In this document: in pieces, positions 20,315 through 30,369 of the stretch
Layout of the letters: each line of letters begins with the position of its first letter
Position numbering within the stretch: position 1 is the stretch's first letter
Assembly (NCBI GenBank): GCA_024642205.1
Contig: JAHEBQ010000003.1
Span: 56,409 to 120,408 of the forward strand
Source: Planctomycetaceae bacterium
GTDB taxonomy: Bacteria; Planctomycetota; Planctomycetia; Pirellulales; Pirellulaceae
Direction of reading: 5' to 3'
DNA length: 64,000 bases
The notes under the pieces: generated by a model
Told to the model about the DNA's origin: nothing
The model's database searches: none
The model's input: the letters and a program-made list of their open reading frames with translations, nothing else
Program-made: the position numbers and the translations under genes

Positions 20315-21841
20315 TCATCTTTTCTTTTTTCCCCGTTTGGAAACGGGCGGAGGATAATCCGCCAAAATCGACTTCAATTCGTTCAATACCTCCGGCCGGC
20401 TGGCGGCAATGTTCTGCTTTTCCAGGGAGTCGGATTGATAATCGTATAACTCGTATTCGACCGATTGATCTGTACCGTCAAGCATGGCCCATTCGACCAT
20501 TCGATAGCGCTCGGTGCGAATCGCCCTTCCCAGTTTCTGTTTTGGATACGCGTGATAGGCATGTCCGCGAACGCGAACCGCGGGATCCTTCAACACGGTC
20601 GCCAATGATAGTCCGTCGATCGGCTGAGGGCCCTTCGGAAGGGGCAAACCAGCCAGCTCGCAAAGCGTGGGAAAAATGTCGACCGACTCAACTAGCTGCC
20701 TCGACGATGAATCCTTTTTGACGCCCGGACCCATAAACAGGATCGGGATCCGATTGGCTTGTTCGTAGTTGGTGTGCTTGGTCCAGATTCCCAAATCACC
20801 GAGGTGAAAACCGTGATCTCCCCACAAAACGACGATGGTGTTTTCTGCCAAATCGAGCCGATCCAGCTCCGCGATTACTTTGCCGATCTGTGCGTCGACG
20901 AAACTGGTACTCGCGTAATAGCCGTGAATCAATTTCCGTTTCAAGTCGTCCGTCATCTCGGCGGAAACCGGTACCGGTTGATAGTTGGTGATCTCGCCAC
21001 CCTGTTTATGGCCCACCGCGGGCGAATCGATCGGGAATGTTTCGATCTCGGGCAGCGGCAACTGATGCGGATCATGGATGTCCCAGTATTTCCTGGGTGC
21101 GCTAAACGGCAAATGCGGTCGGGCAAAACCCGCGACGATGAAAAAACGTGTCCCGTCCGAATCGAGTCGCAGTTTCGCTGCCTGCAAGCGTTTCAACGTC
21201 TCGGCGGCAACGCGGCCATCGGCGTATCCATCGTCCGGCGTAACGGGCGACTCGAAAGCCGCGCCCCGCGGGAGCGATTTGATATTTCCAAGTTGCTGGT
21301 TCGTAAAATACGCTTCCTCGCGAGTAAGCCTGCCGCCATCGGTGCTGTCCGGATCAAGATACTCGATGACCTTTTCGTGAAAATGCTCGACATCGAAGGA
21401 GTCGGGATCGCCTTGGTTGCCGTGACCAATATGAAAAACTTTACCCAACGACTCGGTACGATAGCCATACGCGGAAAAATATTGCGGGATCGTCACTGCA
21501 TCAGGCACGATTTGACGCAATTGACTCCCCAGCCCATAAAGTCCGGTCGATGTCGAATGCGAACCGAGCATTAACGTAAACCGCGAAGGTGCACAAACGG
21601 CCTGATTGCAATACGCCAATTCAAATCGCATTCCGCGTTTGGCCAGCGAGTCGATGTTGGGTGTTTTCGCGAATTTATCGCCGTAACAGCCCAGCGCCGG
21701 TTTCAAATCGTCAACCAGGATCATTAACACATTCGGACAGTCGGCGCTGGCAGTCACCAAGCCATCATCCAAGTTGTCAGCGTGAAGGCTTGCCTGAATC
21801 AAACCCGACAAAAGTGCCAGGCAAGCTAAGTTTAGTTTCAT
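20315..21841 (-). CDS. Iduronate-2-sulfatase-like exported sulfatase
   Basis: The 508-residue protein has a signal peptide (ACLALLSGLIQASLHA) and the metal site NVLMILVDDLKPALGCYGD. The formylglycine motif is C-A-P-S-R, followed by FTLMLGSHSTSTGLYG. GFARPHLPFSAPRKYWD and WGDHGFHLGDLGIWTKHTNYE are typical of the iduronate-2-sulfatase branch (SulfAtlas S1_7-like). The C-terminus ends in a short basic tail. It should desulfate uronic-acid-containing glycans; the exact substrate is not predictable. It converges with the preceding sulfatase and lies beside an RND exporter gene. Confidence 0.92.
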   Translation of the reverse strand: MKLNLACLALLSGLIQASLHADNLDDGLVTASADCPNVLMILVDDLKPALGCYGDKFAKTPNIDSLAKRGMRFELAYCNQAVCAPSRFTLMLGSHSTSTGLYGLGSQLRQIVPDAVTIPQYFSAYGYRTESLGKVFHIGHGNQGDPDSFDVEHFHEKVIEYLDPDSTDGGRLTREEAYFTNQQLGNIKSLPRGAAFESPVTPDDGYADGRVAAETLKRLQAAKLRLDSDGTRFFIVAGFARPHLPFSAPRKYWDIHDPHQLPLPEIETFPIDSPAVGHKQGGEITNYQPVPVSAEMTDDLKRKLIHGYYASTSFVDAQIGKVIAELDRLDLAENTIVVLWGDHGFHLGDLGIWTKHTNYEQANRIPILFMGPGVKKDSSSRQLVESVDIFPTLCELAGLPLPKGPQPIDGLSLATVLKDPAVRVRGHAYHAYPKQKLGRAIRTERYRMVEWAMLDGTDQSVEYELYDYQSDSLEKQNIAASRPEVLNELKSILADYPPPVSKRGKKKR

Positions 21842-21938
21842 TCTGCAATTCTACCAGGGTCACAAAAACGTCGTTCATCAATCCGATGGCCGAACCGTCG
21901 ACCATCCTAGCTCCCCGCGCCTCCGGTCGTCATCTTGG

Positions 21939-24236
21939 TCATCCCGGCCCCGAGCCGACTGGTTCATCCACTCCATCCGACTCTGACCGGACCAGCAGGA
22001 ACAGGATGGCGGGCAGCATCAGCACATCGGCCAGCAACGCGATCACCAACAGCGTCGCGATGGCCCAGGCAAAACGGGACACGACCAGCATATCACTGAA
22101 GTAATACACAAACAGCCCGGCCGCGCCGATCAGGGTCGTATGAAGCATCGCCGGTCCACATTGGGACATGGTTGTCCGCACCGGATCGACCACATTCCCA
22201 AATCCACCACCGAAATCGCGAAACCGGATCAGAAAATGGGTCGTATCATCGACGGCGATCCCAAGTGCAACACAAGCCGTCATGGCAATCGCCAGGTCAA
22301 TTGGGAAACCGGCCCAGCCCAATCCGCCGAATACCATGAGGGTTGGAAATACGTTTGGCAACATCGCGATCAGGCCAAGCGAAAAGGATCTTAGAACGAT
22401 GACCAACATCGGGGTAATGATCAAGAACGCGAGGAGAAAATTCTGAAATAGATCGGTCAGCAAATTCAGCTGAGCGTGGTGAAACAAATGGGTCTTGCCG
22501 CTGTAGACCAACTGCGATGGCGCCGGCGCAAGGGTTGGGTTTTCAGCATCGGAAACCTTCGTCGCGCCAGCTTCATTGGCGGACTCAGCGACCTCGATTT
22601 CGGTGGATCCAACGGATGGACCGGCCGGACGCTGCGATTTGACGACTGAACTTGAAACTTCAATCACATCGCGTTTGAGTTTGTCAAAATCCCTTTTCTC
22701 GGTAAAGGGAAACCGCAAGCTCACGCGCCACGTCTCGGAATGACCATCGATGTGCAGCAGGTTTCCATTGGACAAATTCTCCCGCTCCCGTCTCAGCAAA
22801 CTTCGATAGGCTGACCGTTTCATGAAACTGGTCGCCGTGGCTTTCGTGGGTTCGGTGGGCAAGAAATTGACCAGCGAATAGATCACGTTGACTTCGGGAA
22901 GTTTTGACACTGCCAACTGAATTCTACGAACCAGGATCGCGCGATCCGGAAAGGACTCGGGATCAGGCTGGTCGAAAACAACCAACAACTCGGTTTGATC
23001 CATTGGTCCCAACCGGGATTCCAGGTTCGTGATCGAAGTCAGGATTTCCGAATCGGGCCGAAACAGCTTTTCGACTTCGACCTCCGCGTCCAACCACATC
23101 AAACCGACCCCGCCCAAGGCCATGATCAAAACGCAGGAGAGCGCGACAGATTTCCTGTGGCTCCGGACTTGATCGACCAGACTGAACCAGAATGACGATC
23201 GTTCGCTGCGCATGGCGAGCCTGTTCAAACCCACGGCTCCAAACCGACCCAGTAGCCAGGGAACCAATACCAACTGAAACGCCAAAGCGAAGCCGACTCC
23301 CGTGGCACAGAACAACCCAAAATTGCGAATCGCGGGAAAATCGCTCCGCAACAGCGACAACATGCCAACGGAAGTCGTCGCGGCGGAAACGGCACATGGC
23401 CTCCAGCCAATTTTCAACAGCTTGATCGGATCGCCGATCGCTCCCAGACTGTATCGAATCAAGTGAATGCTGCCTGATGTTGCGAGCACAAAAACGAGCG
23501 CCGGAATGATCGACATCAGCCCGCCATATTTCGTATCGCACAACGGAATAAACGCGATACTGGTCGCGGCGGAACCCACCGCCGTCAGGAAAACAATCAT
23601 CGTCAACACGAAATTCCGAAGACAAATCAGCGCGATCAGGGTCGACAATGCAACGGACGGAACCAGGAAATTCCGAAATGAATTGTTGAGTTGCCTGTCG
23701 ATAAAAGTGGCGATATAGGGGTAACCTCCAATCGCAACGTCGTCCCTCCGAAGGTCGGGCTCAGCGTCGATCGCGTCCCAGACCAGCTGCATCGAGCCCC
23801 CTCGATTCGCGGTCCCCCGCCTGGAGAGTTCTATCAAGGCAGACGTCAGCTCAGGGTTCTCAGTCCCAAAAAACACACCCCTCAGTCGCCGGAGAACGTT
23901 GGCCCGCGGCAGCTTCAGATCGTCCGAAAGTCGATGAAAAACTTCCGTTCCGTTGGTGACCGTCTGAATCAGCGCTTCCGAATCGTGATCCCGGATGTGC
24001 TGGGTAAACGACTTCAACCTCGGATCATCTACCGTGCAACCTTCCCACGTCACAATCAGGAAGTCATCGGATCCGAACTTCGATGTAAAGAAATCATACT
24101 TCTCGCGGGCTTCGGATTGGTCCGGAAGCCATTGCAGCACGTCCTCGGTGTTCGACTGAATCCTCGAAAACCCCACATGGCAAAATGCGACACAGACCAG
24201 GGAAAACGTCAAACCAACATAATCAAGCCGATTCAA
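21939..24236 (-). CDS. MMPL/RND-family membrane transporter
   Basis: This 765-residue protein has the duplicated RND layout. One N-terminal helix is followed by a large outer loop, then five helices around residues 190-340 including a sterol-sensing-like stretch. A second single helix (about 365-385), a second outer loop, and five more helices (about 615-755) follow. The second repeat contains AMTACVALGIAVDDTTHFLIRF, the proton-relay region of MMPL proteins. It probably exports lipids or hydrophobic compounds using the proton gradient. The start is TTG with GAGG upstream; no ATG is available in frame. No membrane-fusion partner is adjacent, as is normal for MMPL proteins. Confidence 0.87.
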   Translation of the reverse strand: MNRLDYVGLTFSLVCVAFCHVGFSRIQSNTEDVLQWLPDQSEAREKYDFFTSKFGSDDFLIVTWEGCTVDDPRLKSFTQHIRDHDSEALIQTVTNGTEVFHRLSDDLKLPRANVLRRLRGVFFGTENPELTSALIELSRRGTANRGGSMQLVWDAIDAEPDLRRDDVAIGGYPYIATFIDRQLNNSFRNFLVPSVALSTLIALICLRNFVLTMIVFLTAVGSAATSIAFIPLCDTKYGGLMSIIPALVFVLATSGSIHLIRYSLGAIGDPIKLLKIGWRPCAVSAATTSVGMLSLLRSDFPAIRNFGLFCATGVGFALAFQLVLVPWLLGRFGAVGLNRLAMRSERSSFWFSLVDQVRSHRKSVALSCVLIMALGGVGLMWLDAEVEVEKLFRPDSEILTSITNLESRLGPMDQTELLVVFDQPDPESFPDRAILVRRIQLAVSKLPEVNVIYSLVNFLPTEPTKATATSFMKRSAYRSLLRRERENLSNGNLLHIDGHSETWRVSLRFPFTEKRDFDKLKRDVIEVSSSVVKSQRPAGPSVGSTEIEVAESANEAGATKVSDAENPTLAPAPSQLVYSGKTHLFHHAQLNLLTDLFQNFLLAFLIITPMLVIVLRSFSLGLIAMLPNVFPTLMVFGGLGWAGFPIDLAIAMTACVALGIAVDDTTHFLIRFRDFGGGFGNVVDPVRTTMSQCGPAMLHTTLIGAAGLFVYYFSDMLVVSRFAWAIATLLVIALLADVLMLPAILFLLVRSESDGVDEPVGSGPG

Positions 24237-24393
24237 GATTCATCCTCGCAAAGTCCATTCTCAGGATTCCCGCCGCATGCCACTGCTGGAGTTTCAGCTG
24301 CCGCATTTATATCGGTTTCCCCGTCGATGTGCACCCGCGCGAATAACCAATCGCATCGGCGCGGCCCCGGGCCGGACGTCGCCTGCAACGGAA

Positions 24394-25452
24394 TTATTGC
24401 CGTCGCTTTTGTTTTTCCGAAATAACGGATTTGTAGAATCTCCCCAGTTTTCGATCTTTCTCGCGCCGATCGGCCAGGGAAGCAGAATTGCGAGCCTGCT
24501 CGGACTGGAGCTTCAGGTAGTTCGTCAGCCGCCGTTGCTCAAGTTGCCCCGCATCAACCGCGGCCTCCAAGGCACAACCAACGTCGCCCTGGTGATTGCA
24601 GTTTCGAAACCGACAGTCCCGGGCAATTTTCAGGACGTCGTCGAACAGGTCGGCGACGCCTTGCTCGCAATCAGCCAGTTGCAATTCGCGCATTCCCGGA
24701 TTGTCGATCAGCCAACCGCCTGCGGCCAGACGGTGCATGGACCGTGCGGTCGTCGTGTGCCGACCTTTGGCGTCGTCTTCCCGAATTGAACTGGTCTTGA
24801 TCGAAAGGCCACACATCGCGTTGGCCAGAGTTGACTTGCCGACTCCCGAAGAACCAAGCATTGCAACCGTTTTGCCAACTCCGCACCAGTCATTCAGGCT
24901 GCCGGCCTGGTCGGGGTCTCGCGCATCAAGCGTTTCCACGATCAAGCCCGGGTGAAGCGCCTCGGCAATTTGCCGAAGTGACGCTGGATCGTCATGGAGG
25001 TCGGATTTGGTAAGCACGACGACCGGAACCGATTCCGATTCGAGCACCAAGGCCAGGTATCGCTCCAGTCGAGACGGGTTGAAATCCTGGTTACACGAAC
25101 TGACAATGAAAACGGTATCCACATTGGCGGCGATCAATTGCGGCTTGACGGAATCACCGGCCGCCTTGCGGGCCAGGACCGTTTTTCTTTCCAGCCTCCG
25201 AAGGGCGCGATGGTCGTTCGCGTCCAGCAACAACCAGTCCCCGATCGCGAGCGTCTTCCCCAGTCCTTCGTCTACGTCCGTCTCGACGAGTGGCGAAGGA
25301 ACAGAAATTTCTCCCGTCGGCGTCAAGAACAGAACGTGACTTCCATGATGGGCGCAGACCCGACTGGCAATACAGCGACTGAGTTCGTCAAAATCGATCT
25401 GCTGATCGAAATGTGGCTGCCAACCAAGTTCGTGTAGTTCGTAATGAGTCAC
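24394..25452 (-). CDS. rsgA: Small-ribosomal-subunit biogenesis GTPase RsgA
   Basis: The 352-residue protein has the circularly permuted GTPase order of RsgA: an OB-fold N-terminus (to about 95), then TKSD (148-151, the G4 motif), then the P-loop GSSGVGKS (200-207), and a C-terminal zinc knuckle (CRFRNCNHQGDVGC). It checks late 30S subunit assembly. Translation begins at GTG, which overlaps the stop codon of a possible small upstream frame as GTGA. No ribosome-binding site is obvious, so coupling is plausible. Confidence 0.95.
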   Translation of the reverse strand: MTHYELHELGWQPHFDQQIDFDELSRCIASRVCAHHGSHVLFLTPTGEISVPSPLVETDVDEGLGKTLAIGDWLLLDANDHRALRRLERKTVLARKAAGDSVKPQLIAANVDTVFIVSSCNQDFNPSRLERYLALVLESESVPVVVLTKSDLHDDPASLRQIAEALHPGLIVETLDARDPDQAGSLNDWCGVGKTVAMLGSSGVGKSTLANAMCGLSIKTSSIREDDAKGRHTTTARSMHRLAAGGWLIDNPGMRELQLADCEQGVADLFDDVLKIARDCRFRNCNHQGDVGCALEAAVDAGQLEQRRLTNYLKLQSEQARNSASLADRREKDRKLGRFYKSVISEKQKRRQ

Positions 25453-25643
25453 TTGTTTTCAACCGTTTTTGATTTACCTGCCGCATGGGTTGGCCTCGGG
25501 CCAGCCATGGAAGATTCTGTAGTTTGATGTTCACTCCAGCCCAAGTCCAGCGATAGCTCCGGATAGCCAGTCCATTCCGGCCGAAGCGAGGCTCGATCCT
25601 GATGGCAAATTGCCAGGTCGCAGCTGCCTTTGCGGTACGTCAA
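25449..25643 (-). CDS. Possible small gene upstream of rsgA
   Basis: A 64-residue frame from a TTG start ends with a TGA that overlaps the rsgA GTG start by four bases (GTGA), the classic geometry of coupled genes. The frame stays open for about 45 more codons upstream, to a TGA near 25782, without an ATG or GTG start. The translation has ordinary amino-acid composition with several Cys and Trp residues. It matches no family I know. It may be a real small protein, or the remnant of a longer one. Confidence 0.3.
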   Translation of the reverse strand: MTYRKGSCDLAICHQDRASLRPEWTGYPELSLDLGWSEHQTTESSMAGPRPTHAAGKSKTVENK

Positions 25644-25783
25644 TGTCTGCGGCTCAAGACACGGAAACGGGCATCCGGTTCGCCGAAACCACGATTTTCC
25701 AACTGAATCATCAAGGAATGAATGTCCGACAAGTTCTGGATTGATTAGAATCGACGACCCATTGTAGTTTTCCCGGATACATC
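25644..25783. promoter_or_regulatory. Divergent promoter region of rsgA and a sulfatase
   Basis: This short stretch separates minus-strand rsgA (with its possible leader gene) from the plus-strand sulfatase at 25784, so both promoters must lie here. No clear -35/-10 pair could be assigned by eye. Confidence 0.35.
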
Positions 25784-27367
25784 ATGCCAAATCTCACTAC
25801 CCTTCTCCGATCGGCAATTTTCTCATTCGCGATGATGGTTTCTTCAGTTCAGGTTGATGAAGGCCTGGGCCAGGATCCGATCAAGTCGCCCAACGTCATC
25901 ATCATGATGGCCGATGACATGGGGCTCGGCGATACGAGCGCCTACCAGGACTGGACCGGGAACAGCGACGCCGTTCAGGTCAAAACGCCCGCGATGGAAC
26001 AACTGGCAAACACGGGAATCCGATTCATCGATGCCCATTCTCCCTCCTCGCGCTGCACGGCAACTCGTCAGGCCCTTTTGACGGGACGATACACCTGGCG
26101 AACTCGCTTGAAATACAGCGTACTTTGGGGTCCGCAAGGTGATCCCTTGATTGAACCCGGCCGTCCCACGCTGGGGACATTGTTGCAAAACAGCGGTTAT
26201 CAAACCGGGATGTCGGGGAAATGGCATTGTGGTTTGAAATATCGAAACTTCAACGCCGAGCCGGAATCGGATTATGACAACGTCGACCTGACCAAAGGGA
26301 TCGCAGATGGCCCGCTGAACCACGGTTTTGATTTCTTTCACGGCACGTCGCGGAGCCATCCGACTTCCAAAGCCCAGGGCTGGCTTTATGGCAGTCAGGT
26401 TCTGGCTGCAACCGGTGGTCAACAGGTTGACGGTTCCAAGTACGTTCTGGATCAGACTGGCCCGAAGAATTACGAAATGGCAAAAACGTTTCTGGATGAT
26501 CATTTTGCCAGCCACGAAGACCGGGAGCGGCCCTTCTTTTTGTACTATGCCTGTCACTCCAATCACACTTCCCATGATCCGTGTCGCGAAATTGCTGGCC
26601 ACAAGGTCAGAGGTGGGAGCCATCCTGGCGGCAAACGGAGTGATTTCATTTATGAAAACGATGTTGTGTTGGGACTGCTCGTCGACTATCTCAACCAGCA
26701 CGACGACCCCCGTCGCCCTGGTTCGAAACTGATCGACAACACGCTGATCATTTTCACCAGTGACAATGGCGCGGAAAATCCGAAAAAAACGGCGACCGGA
26801 CCGATTCGCAGCAACAAGGGCTCGGTTTACGAAGGCGGCCACCGCGTTCCCTTCATTGCCGCATGGAAACTGGGAGGGATTGGGGATGCCGATTCAACCA
26901 CTCCCGGCCAAACATCCGTGTTTCCGATTTGCCACGTTGACCTGTTTGCCACGCTCGCTGAAATCGTCGGCTCGCCCCTTCCTCAAGACGGGGCCGAAGA
27001 CAGTTTCAGTATCCTGGCAGCCCTGCAAGGCAACGCTCCGGGCAGACGCCCCGCGATATTTCACAATGATCATAACGAAGGCGCGCAGGCCGCCGGGAAA
27101 AAGGCCAACAGTCCCGAAGCCGCGTGGCTGGCGATCCGTGTCGATGATCCGACGATCGATGGCAAGACGATCCCAGGCCAATGGAAGCTGTTGGTCGATC
27201 ACGAGTTGCTGATGGGCGGCAAGGCCAATCCAAAGGAGCTATACGATTTGAAAACGGACATGCGCGAGCAATCCAATCGAATGGATGATGAGCCCCTGAA
27301 ACCGCTGGTTCGTTTCCTTACCGGGCAAATTCAGAAGGTTCATGACCAGGGTCGAGTTCGGGAATAG
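25784..27367 (+). CDS. Exported arylsulfatase-family sulfatase with C-x-A-x-R motif
   Basis: The 527-residue protein has an N-terminal signal-like helix and the metal site NVIIMMADDMGLGDTSAYQD. The formylglycine motif is C-T-A-T-R, the less common C-x-A-x-R form, followed by QALLTGRYTWRTRLKY. GKWHCG, DNGAENP and the C-terminal ELYDLKTDMREQSNR segment are typical. It removes sulfate from extracellular substrates. It is followed by xylA only 57 bases downstream on the same strand, and then by another sulfatase, so the three may be co-transcribed. Confidence 0.92.
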   Translation: MPNLTTLLRSAIFSFAMMVSSVQVDEGLGQDPIKSPNVIIMMADDMGLGDTSAYQDWTGNSDAVQVKTPAMEQLANTGIRFIDAHSPSSRCTATRQALLTGRYTWRTRLKYSVLWGPQGDPLIEPGRPTLGTLLQNSGYQTGMSGKWHCGLKYRNFNAEPESDYDNVDLTKGIADGPLNHGFDFFHGTSRSHPTSKAQGWLYGSQVLAATGGQQVDGSKYVLDQTGPKNYEMAKTFLDDHFASHEDRERPFFLYYACHSNHTSHDPCREIAGHKVRGGSHPGGKRSDFIYENDVVLGLLVDYLNQHDDPRRPGSKLIDNTLIIFTSDNGAENPKKTATGPIRSNKGSVYEGGHRVPFIAAWKLGGIGDADSTTPGQTSVFPICHVDLFATLAEIVGSPLPQDGAEDSFSILAALQGNAPGRRPAIFHNDHNEGAQAAGKKANSPEAAWLAIRVDDPTIDGKTIPGQWKLLVDHELLMGGKANPKELYDLKTDMREQSNRMDDEPLKPLVRFLTGQIQKVHDQGRVRE

Positions 27368-27424
27368 CGTGCGACCAGCGACCCGTCACCGTTTTGATCC
27401 GATTTTCGAACCGCGACGTGACAA

Positions 27425-28813
27425 ATGGCATCCGATACGAAACAATACGACGATCAACCGTTAAACGAAAAGGTCTGTGAAATGAGCAAACTGGTGACCG
27501 CAGCGTTCCCTGATATCGAAAAAATCTGTTACGAGGGACCCCAATCCGATAACCCGCTGGCGTTTCGCTGGTATGACCCGGAGGAAATGGTCGAAGGCAA
27601 AACGATGAAGGAGCACCTGCGATTCACCGTCTGCTATTGGCACACGTTTCGCGCAACCGGTGCCGACCCGTTTGGCGGCGGGACGATGATTCGGCCCTGG
27701 GACGACGGCACCGAGTCGGTTGAAAATGCCCGCAACCGCGCCCGGGTCGCGTTTGAGTTTTTCGAAAAACTGGATGTTCCGTTCTACGCGTTCCACGATC
27801 GCGATGTTGCCCCCGAGGGAAAATCACTGTCCGAGACCAACGCAAACCTGGACGCCGTCGTGGACGTACTGGAAGAGGAACAAAACCGCAGTGGCGTGAA
27901 ATTGCTGTGGGGAACGGCAAATATGTTTTCCCATCCCCGGTTCATGCATGGCGCCGCGACATCCTGCAATGTCGATGTTTTCACTTATGCGGCAGCTCAA
28001 GTCAAGAAAGCACTCGAAGTTACCCACCGACTGGGTGGCGAGAATTATGTCTTCTGGGGTGGACGCGAAGGTTATCAAAGCATCTACAACACCGACATGA
28101 AGCGTGAGCTTGATCACCTGGCCCAGTTTTTTCACATGGCCGTCGATTACGCCAATGAAATTGGTTTTACCGGTCAGTTTCTGATCGAGCCAAAACCAAA
28201 GGAGCCAACCAAGCACCAGTACGATTCAGACGCCGCGGCGTGCCTGAATTTCCTGCGAGCTTACGATCTGATGGACCATTTCAAGTTGAACATTGAAACC
28301 AATCATGCGACGCTCGCGGGTCACTCGATGATGCATGAACTTGAGTATGCCGGCATGCAAGGCGGACTGGGTTCGATCGATGCCAATACCGGCGACCTGC
28401 TGTTGGGATGGGACACGGATCAATTCCCGACGGACTATTATCTGACGACACAAACGATGCTGGTCTTGTTGAAATACGGACTGGCCCCCGGAGGCGTGAA
28501 TTTCGATGCCAAGGTTCGACGCGAGAGCTTTGAACCGCTTGACCTGTTCTATGCCCACATTGGTGGCATGGATGCGTTTGCACGCGGCCTCAAGATCGCC
28601 GCCGCTATACGGGCGGACCAGGCTATTGAGAATTTGATAACCGACCGCTACAGCAGTTGGGATTCCGCATTGGGGCAAAGGATCGAGAACGGTTCCATGG
28701 GATTGAAAGAACTCGAAGCCACCATGCTGAAGCAAGGCGAATGCTCGGGGAACAAAAGCGGACGCCAGGAGCTGCTGGAGAATATTGTGAACCGTTATAT
28801 GGACAAGGCATAA
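27425..28813 (+). CDS. xylA: Xylose isomerase
   Basis: The 462-residue protein interconverts xylose and xylulose in the cytoplasm. The barrel carries [13 protein letters not shown], the signature [16 protein letters not shown], and the metal-binding [18 protein letters not shown] and [10 protein letters not shown] segments, with the length of class II (group II) xylose isomerases. It lies between two sulfatase genes on the same strand. This suggests a unit for degrading sulfated xylose-containing polysaccharides (inference). No xylulokinase is visible. Confidence 0.97.
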   Translation: MASDTKQYDDQPLNEKVCEMSKLVTAAFPDIEKICYEGPQSDNPLAFRWYDPEEMVEGKTMKEHLRFTVCYWHTFRATGADPFGGGTMIRPWDDGTESVENARNRARVAFEFFEKLDVPFYAFHDRDVAPEGKSLSETNANLDAVVDVLEEEQNRSGVKLLWGTANMFSHPRFMHGAATSCNVDVFTYAAAQVKKALEVTHRLGGENYVFWGGREGYQSIYNTDMKRELDHLAQFFHMAVDYANEIGFTGQFLIEPKPKEPTKHQYDSDAAACLNFLRAYDLMDHFKLNIETNHATLAGHSMMHELEYAGMQGGLGSIDANTGDLLLGWDTDQFPTDYYLTTQTMLVLLKYGLAPGGVNFDAKVRRESFEPLDLFYAHIGGMDAFARGLKIAAAIRADQAIENLITDRYSSWDSALGQRIENGSMGLKELEATMLKQGECSGNKSGRQELLENIVNRYMDKA

Positions 28814-28814
28814 A

Positions 28815-28862
28815 ATTCGCGGCAGTTCATTCCGCGGACCAACTCCTATTCATGCCGCGAAT
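28815..28862. repeat. Perfect 10-bp inverted repeat between xylA and a sulfatase
   Basis: ATTCGCGGCA (28815-28824) and TGCCGCGAAT (28853-28862) are perfect reverse complements separated by 28 bases, starting at the xylA stop codon. There is no T-tract, so it is not a standard terminator. It may stabilise the xylA 3' end or bind a regulator. Confidence 0.55.
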
Positions 28863-28887
28863 GTCCCCTGAAAATAAGAAATGACGG

Positions 28888-30369
28888 ATGATGAAACTCA
28901 GACCGGTTATTGGTTGCCCTGTTTTTGCCACGCTGTTTGTCTTGTCGGCGATCTCCTTTTCGGGCCGGGACACGCGGGTTTCGGCAAGCGAAACCGCTGC
29001 CCCCCAACCGAACGTCATCCTGGTTTTTGTCGACGATATGGGGTGGGCCGATTTTTCCTGTTTTGGAAACCAGGCGGTTGAGACTCAAAACATCGATCGA
29101 CTGGCTCGCGAAGGAATTCGATTTGAACAATTCTACGTGAACTCGCCGATTTGTTCACCTTCACGCGTCGCCATTTCGACCGGTCAGTATCCGGCGCGAT
29201 GGCAGATCACTTCCTATCTGGCCAACCGAAAATTGAACACGGACCGCGGGATGGCACAGTGGCTGGACCCCAAGGCACCCATGCTGGCCCGATTCCTGCA
29301 GCAGGCGGGATACGCGACCGGGCATTTTGGCAAATGGCACATGGGCGGACAGCGTGATGTGGGCGACGCGCCGAAAATTTCTGAATATGGTTTTGATCGT
29401 TCATTGACGAACTTCGAAGGACTTGGCCCGCGCGTGCTCGCACTCAAAGATGCCCATGATGGCAAAAAACCGGTTGCCCACACACTCGGATCCGACAAGC
29501 TGGGACGGCCAGAAGAAATAACCTACGTCGACCGTTCCCTGGTTACACAGTCATTCACCGCCGCGGCGATTGACTTCATCAAGCAAGCCGATGCAGAGAA
29601 CCAACCGTTTTATGTCAATGTTTGGCCCGACGATGTACATTCTCCGTTCTTTCCTCCGGCAGCACGGCGCGGCGACGGGTCGAAACGAAAACTGTTTCAT
29701 GGCGTCCTCGACACAATGGATGAACAACTGGGGGTGCTTTTCGACTACGTGAGGAGTAACGCGCGTCTGCGAAATAATACGCTGATTCTGGTTTGCAGCG
29801 ACAATGGACCGGAACAGGGCGCAGGCTCGGCAGGGCCCTTTCGCGGATTCAAAACGCACCTGTTTGAAGGCGGAGTTCGAAGTTCATTGATCGCGTGGGG
29901 ACCCGGATTCGTAAACCCGGAACGTGTCGGCACCACTAATACTACTTCCTGGTTTTCCGCAATCGATTTGGTTCCCTCGATATTGGCGATCACGGATGTC
30001 AAAAGCACCGTTGCATTTGATGGCCAACAGTTAAGCGATGTCGTGTTAGGGAATTCCGATTCATCCCGCGAGCAACCTATTTATTTCCGGCGCCCCCCGG
30101 ACCGTGACGCATTTTATGGAGTCGAGGATTGTCCGGATCTGGCCGTTCGCGACGGAAACTGGAAACTGCTGTGCGAGTACGACGGCTCAAACGCAATGTT
30201 GTATGATCTGAAAAACGACCGCGGTGAAACAACCAACCTGGCCGTCGAGAACCCCGAGGTTGCGGCTCGTTTGACACGCAAGGTCGTCGATTGGCATAAC
30301 TCGATGCCACAGGACAACGGGGCGACTTTCAGGTTGAAACCGCGACCGCTGAACAAAAACAACCGTTGA
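28888..30369 (+). CDS. Exported arylsulfatase-family sulfatase
   Basis: The 493-residue protein has a signal peptide (VIGCPVFATLFVLSAISFS) and the metal site NVILVFVDDMGWADFSCFGN. The formylglycine motif is C-S-P-S-R, followed by VAISTGQYPARWQITSYL. GKWHMGG and DNGPEQGAGSAGPFRG follow, and the substrate-binding C-terminal subdomain ends in LYDLKNDRGETTNLA. It lies 74 bases after xylA. Two ATGs at 28888 and 28891 are both possible starts. Confidence 0.92.
   Translation: MMKLRPVIGCPVFATLFVLSAISFSGRDTRVSASETAAPQPNVILVFVDDMGWADFSCFGNQAVETQNIDRLAREGIRFEQFYVNSPICSPSRVAISTGQYPARWQITSYLANRKLNTDRGMAQWLDPKAPMLARFLQQAGYATGHFGKWHMGGQRDVGDAPKISEYGFDRSLTNFEGLGPRVLALKDAHDGKKPVAHTLGSDKLGRPEEITYVDRSLVTQSFTAAAIDFIKQADAENQPFYVNVWPDDVHSPFFPPAARRGDGSKRKLFHGVLDTMDEQLGVLFDYVRSNARLRNNTLILVCSDNGPEQGAGSAGPFRGFKTHLFEGGVRSSLIAWGPGFVNPERVGTTNTTSWFSAIDLVPSILAITDVKSTVAFDGQQLSDVVLGNSDSSREQPIYFRRPPDRDAFYGVEDCPDLAVRDGNWKLLCEYDGSNAMLYDLKNDRGETTNLAVENPEVAARLTRKVVDWHNSMPQDNGATFRLKPRPLNKNNR

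Noticed and set aside
20759-21574. 271-codon frame antisense to the iduronate-sulfatase-like gene
   Set aside because: The minus-strand gene has the complete sulfatase motifs; this frame is its antisense shadow.
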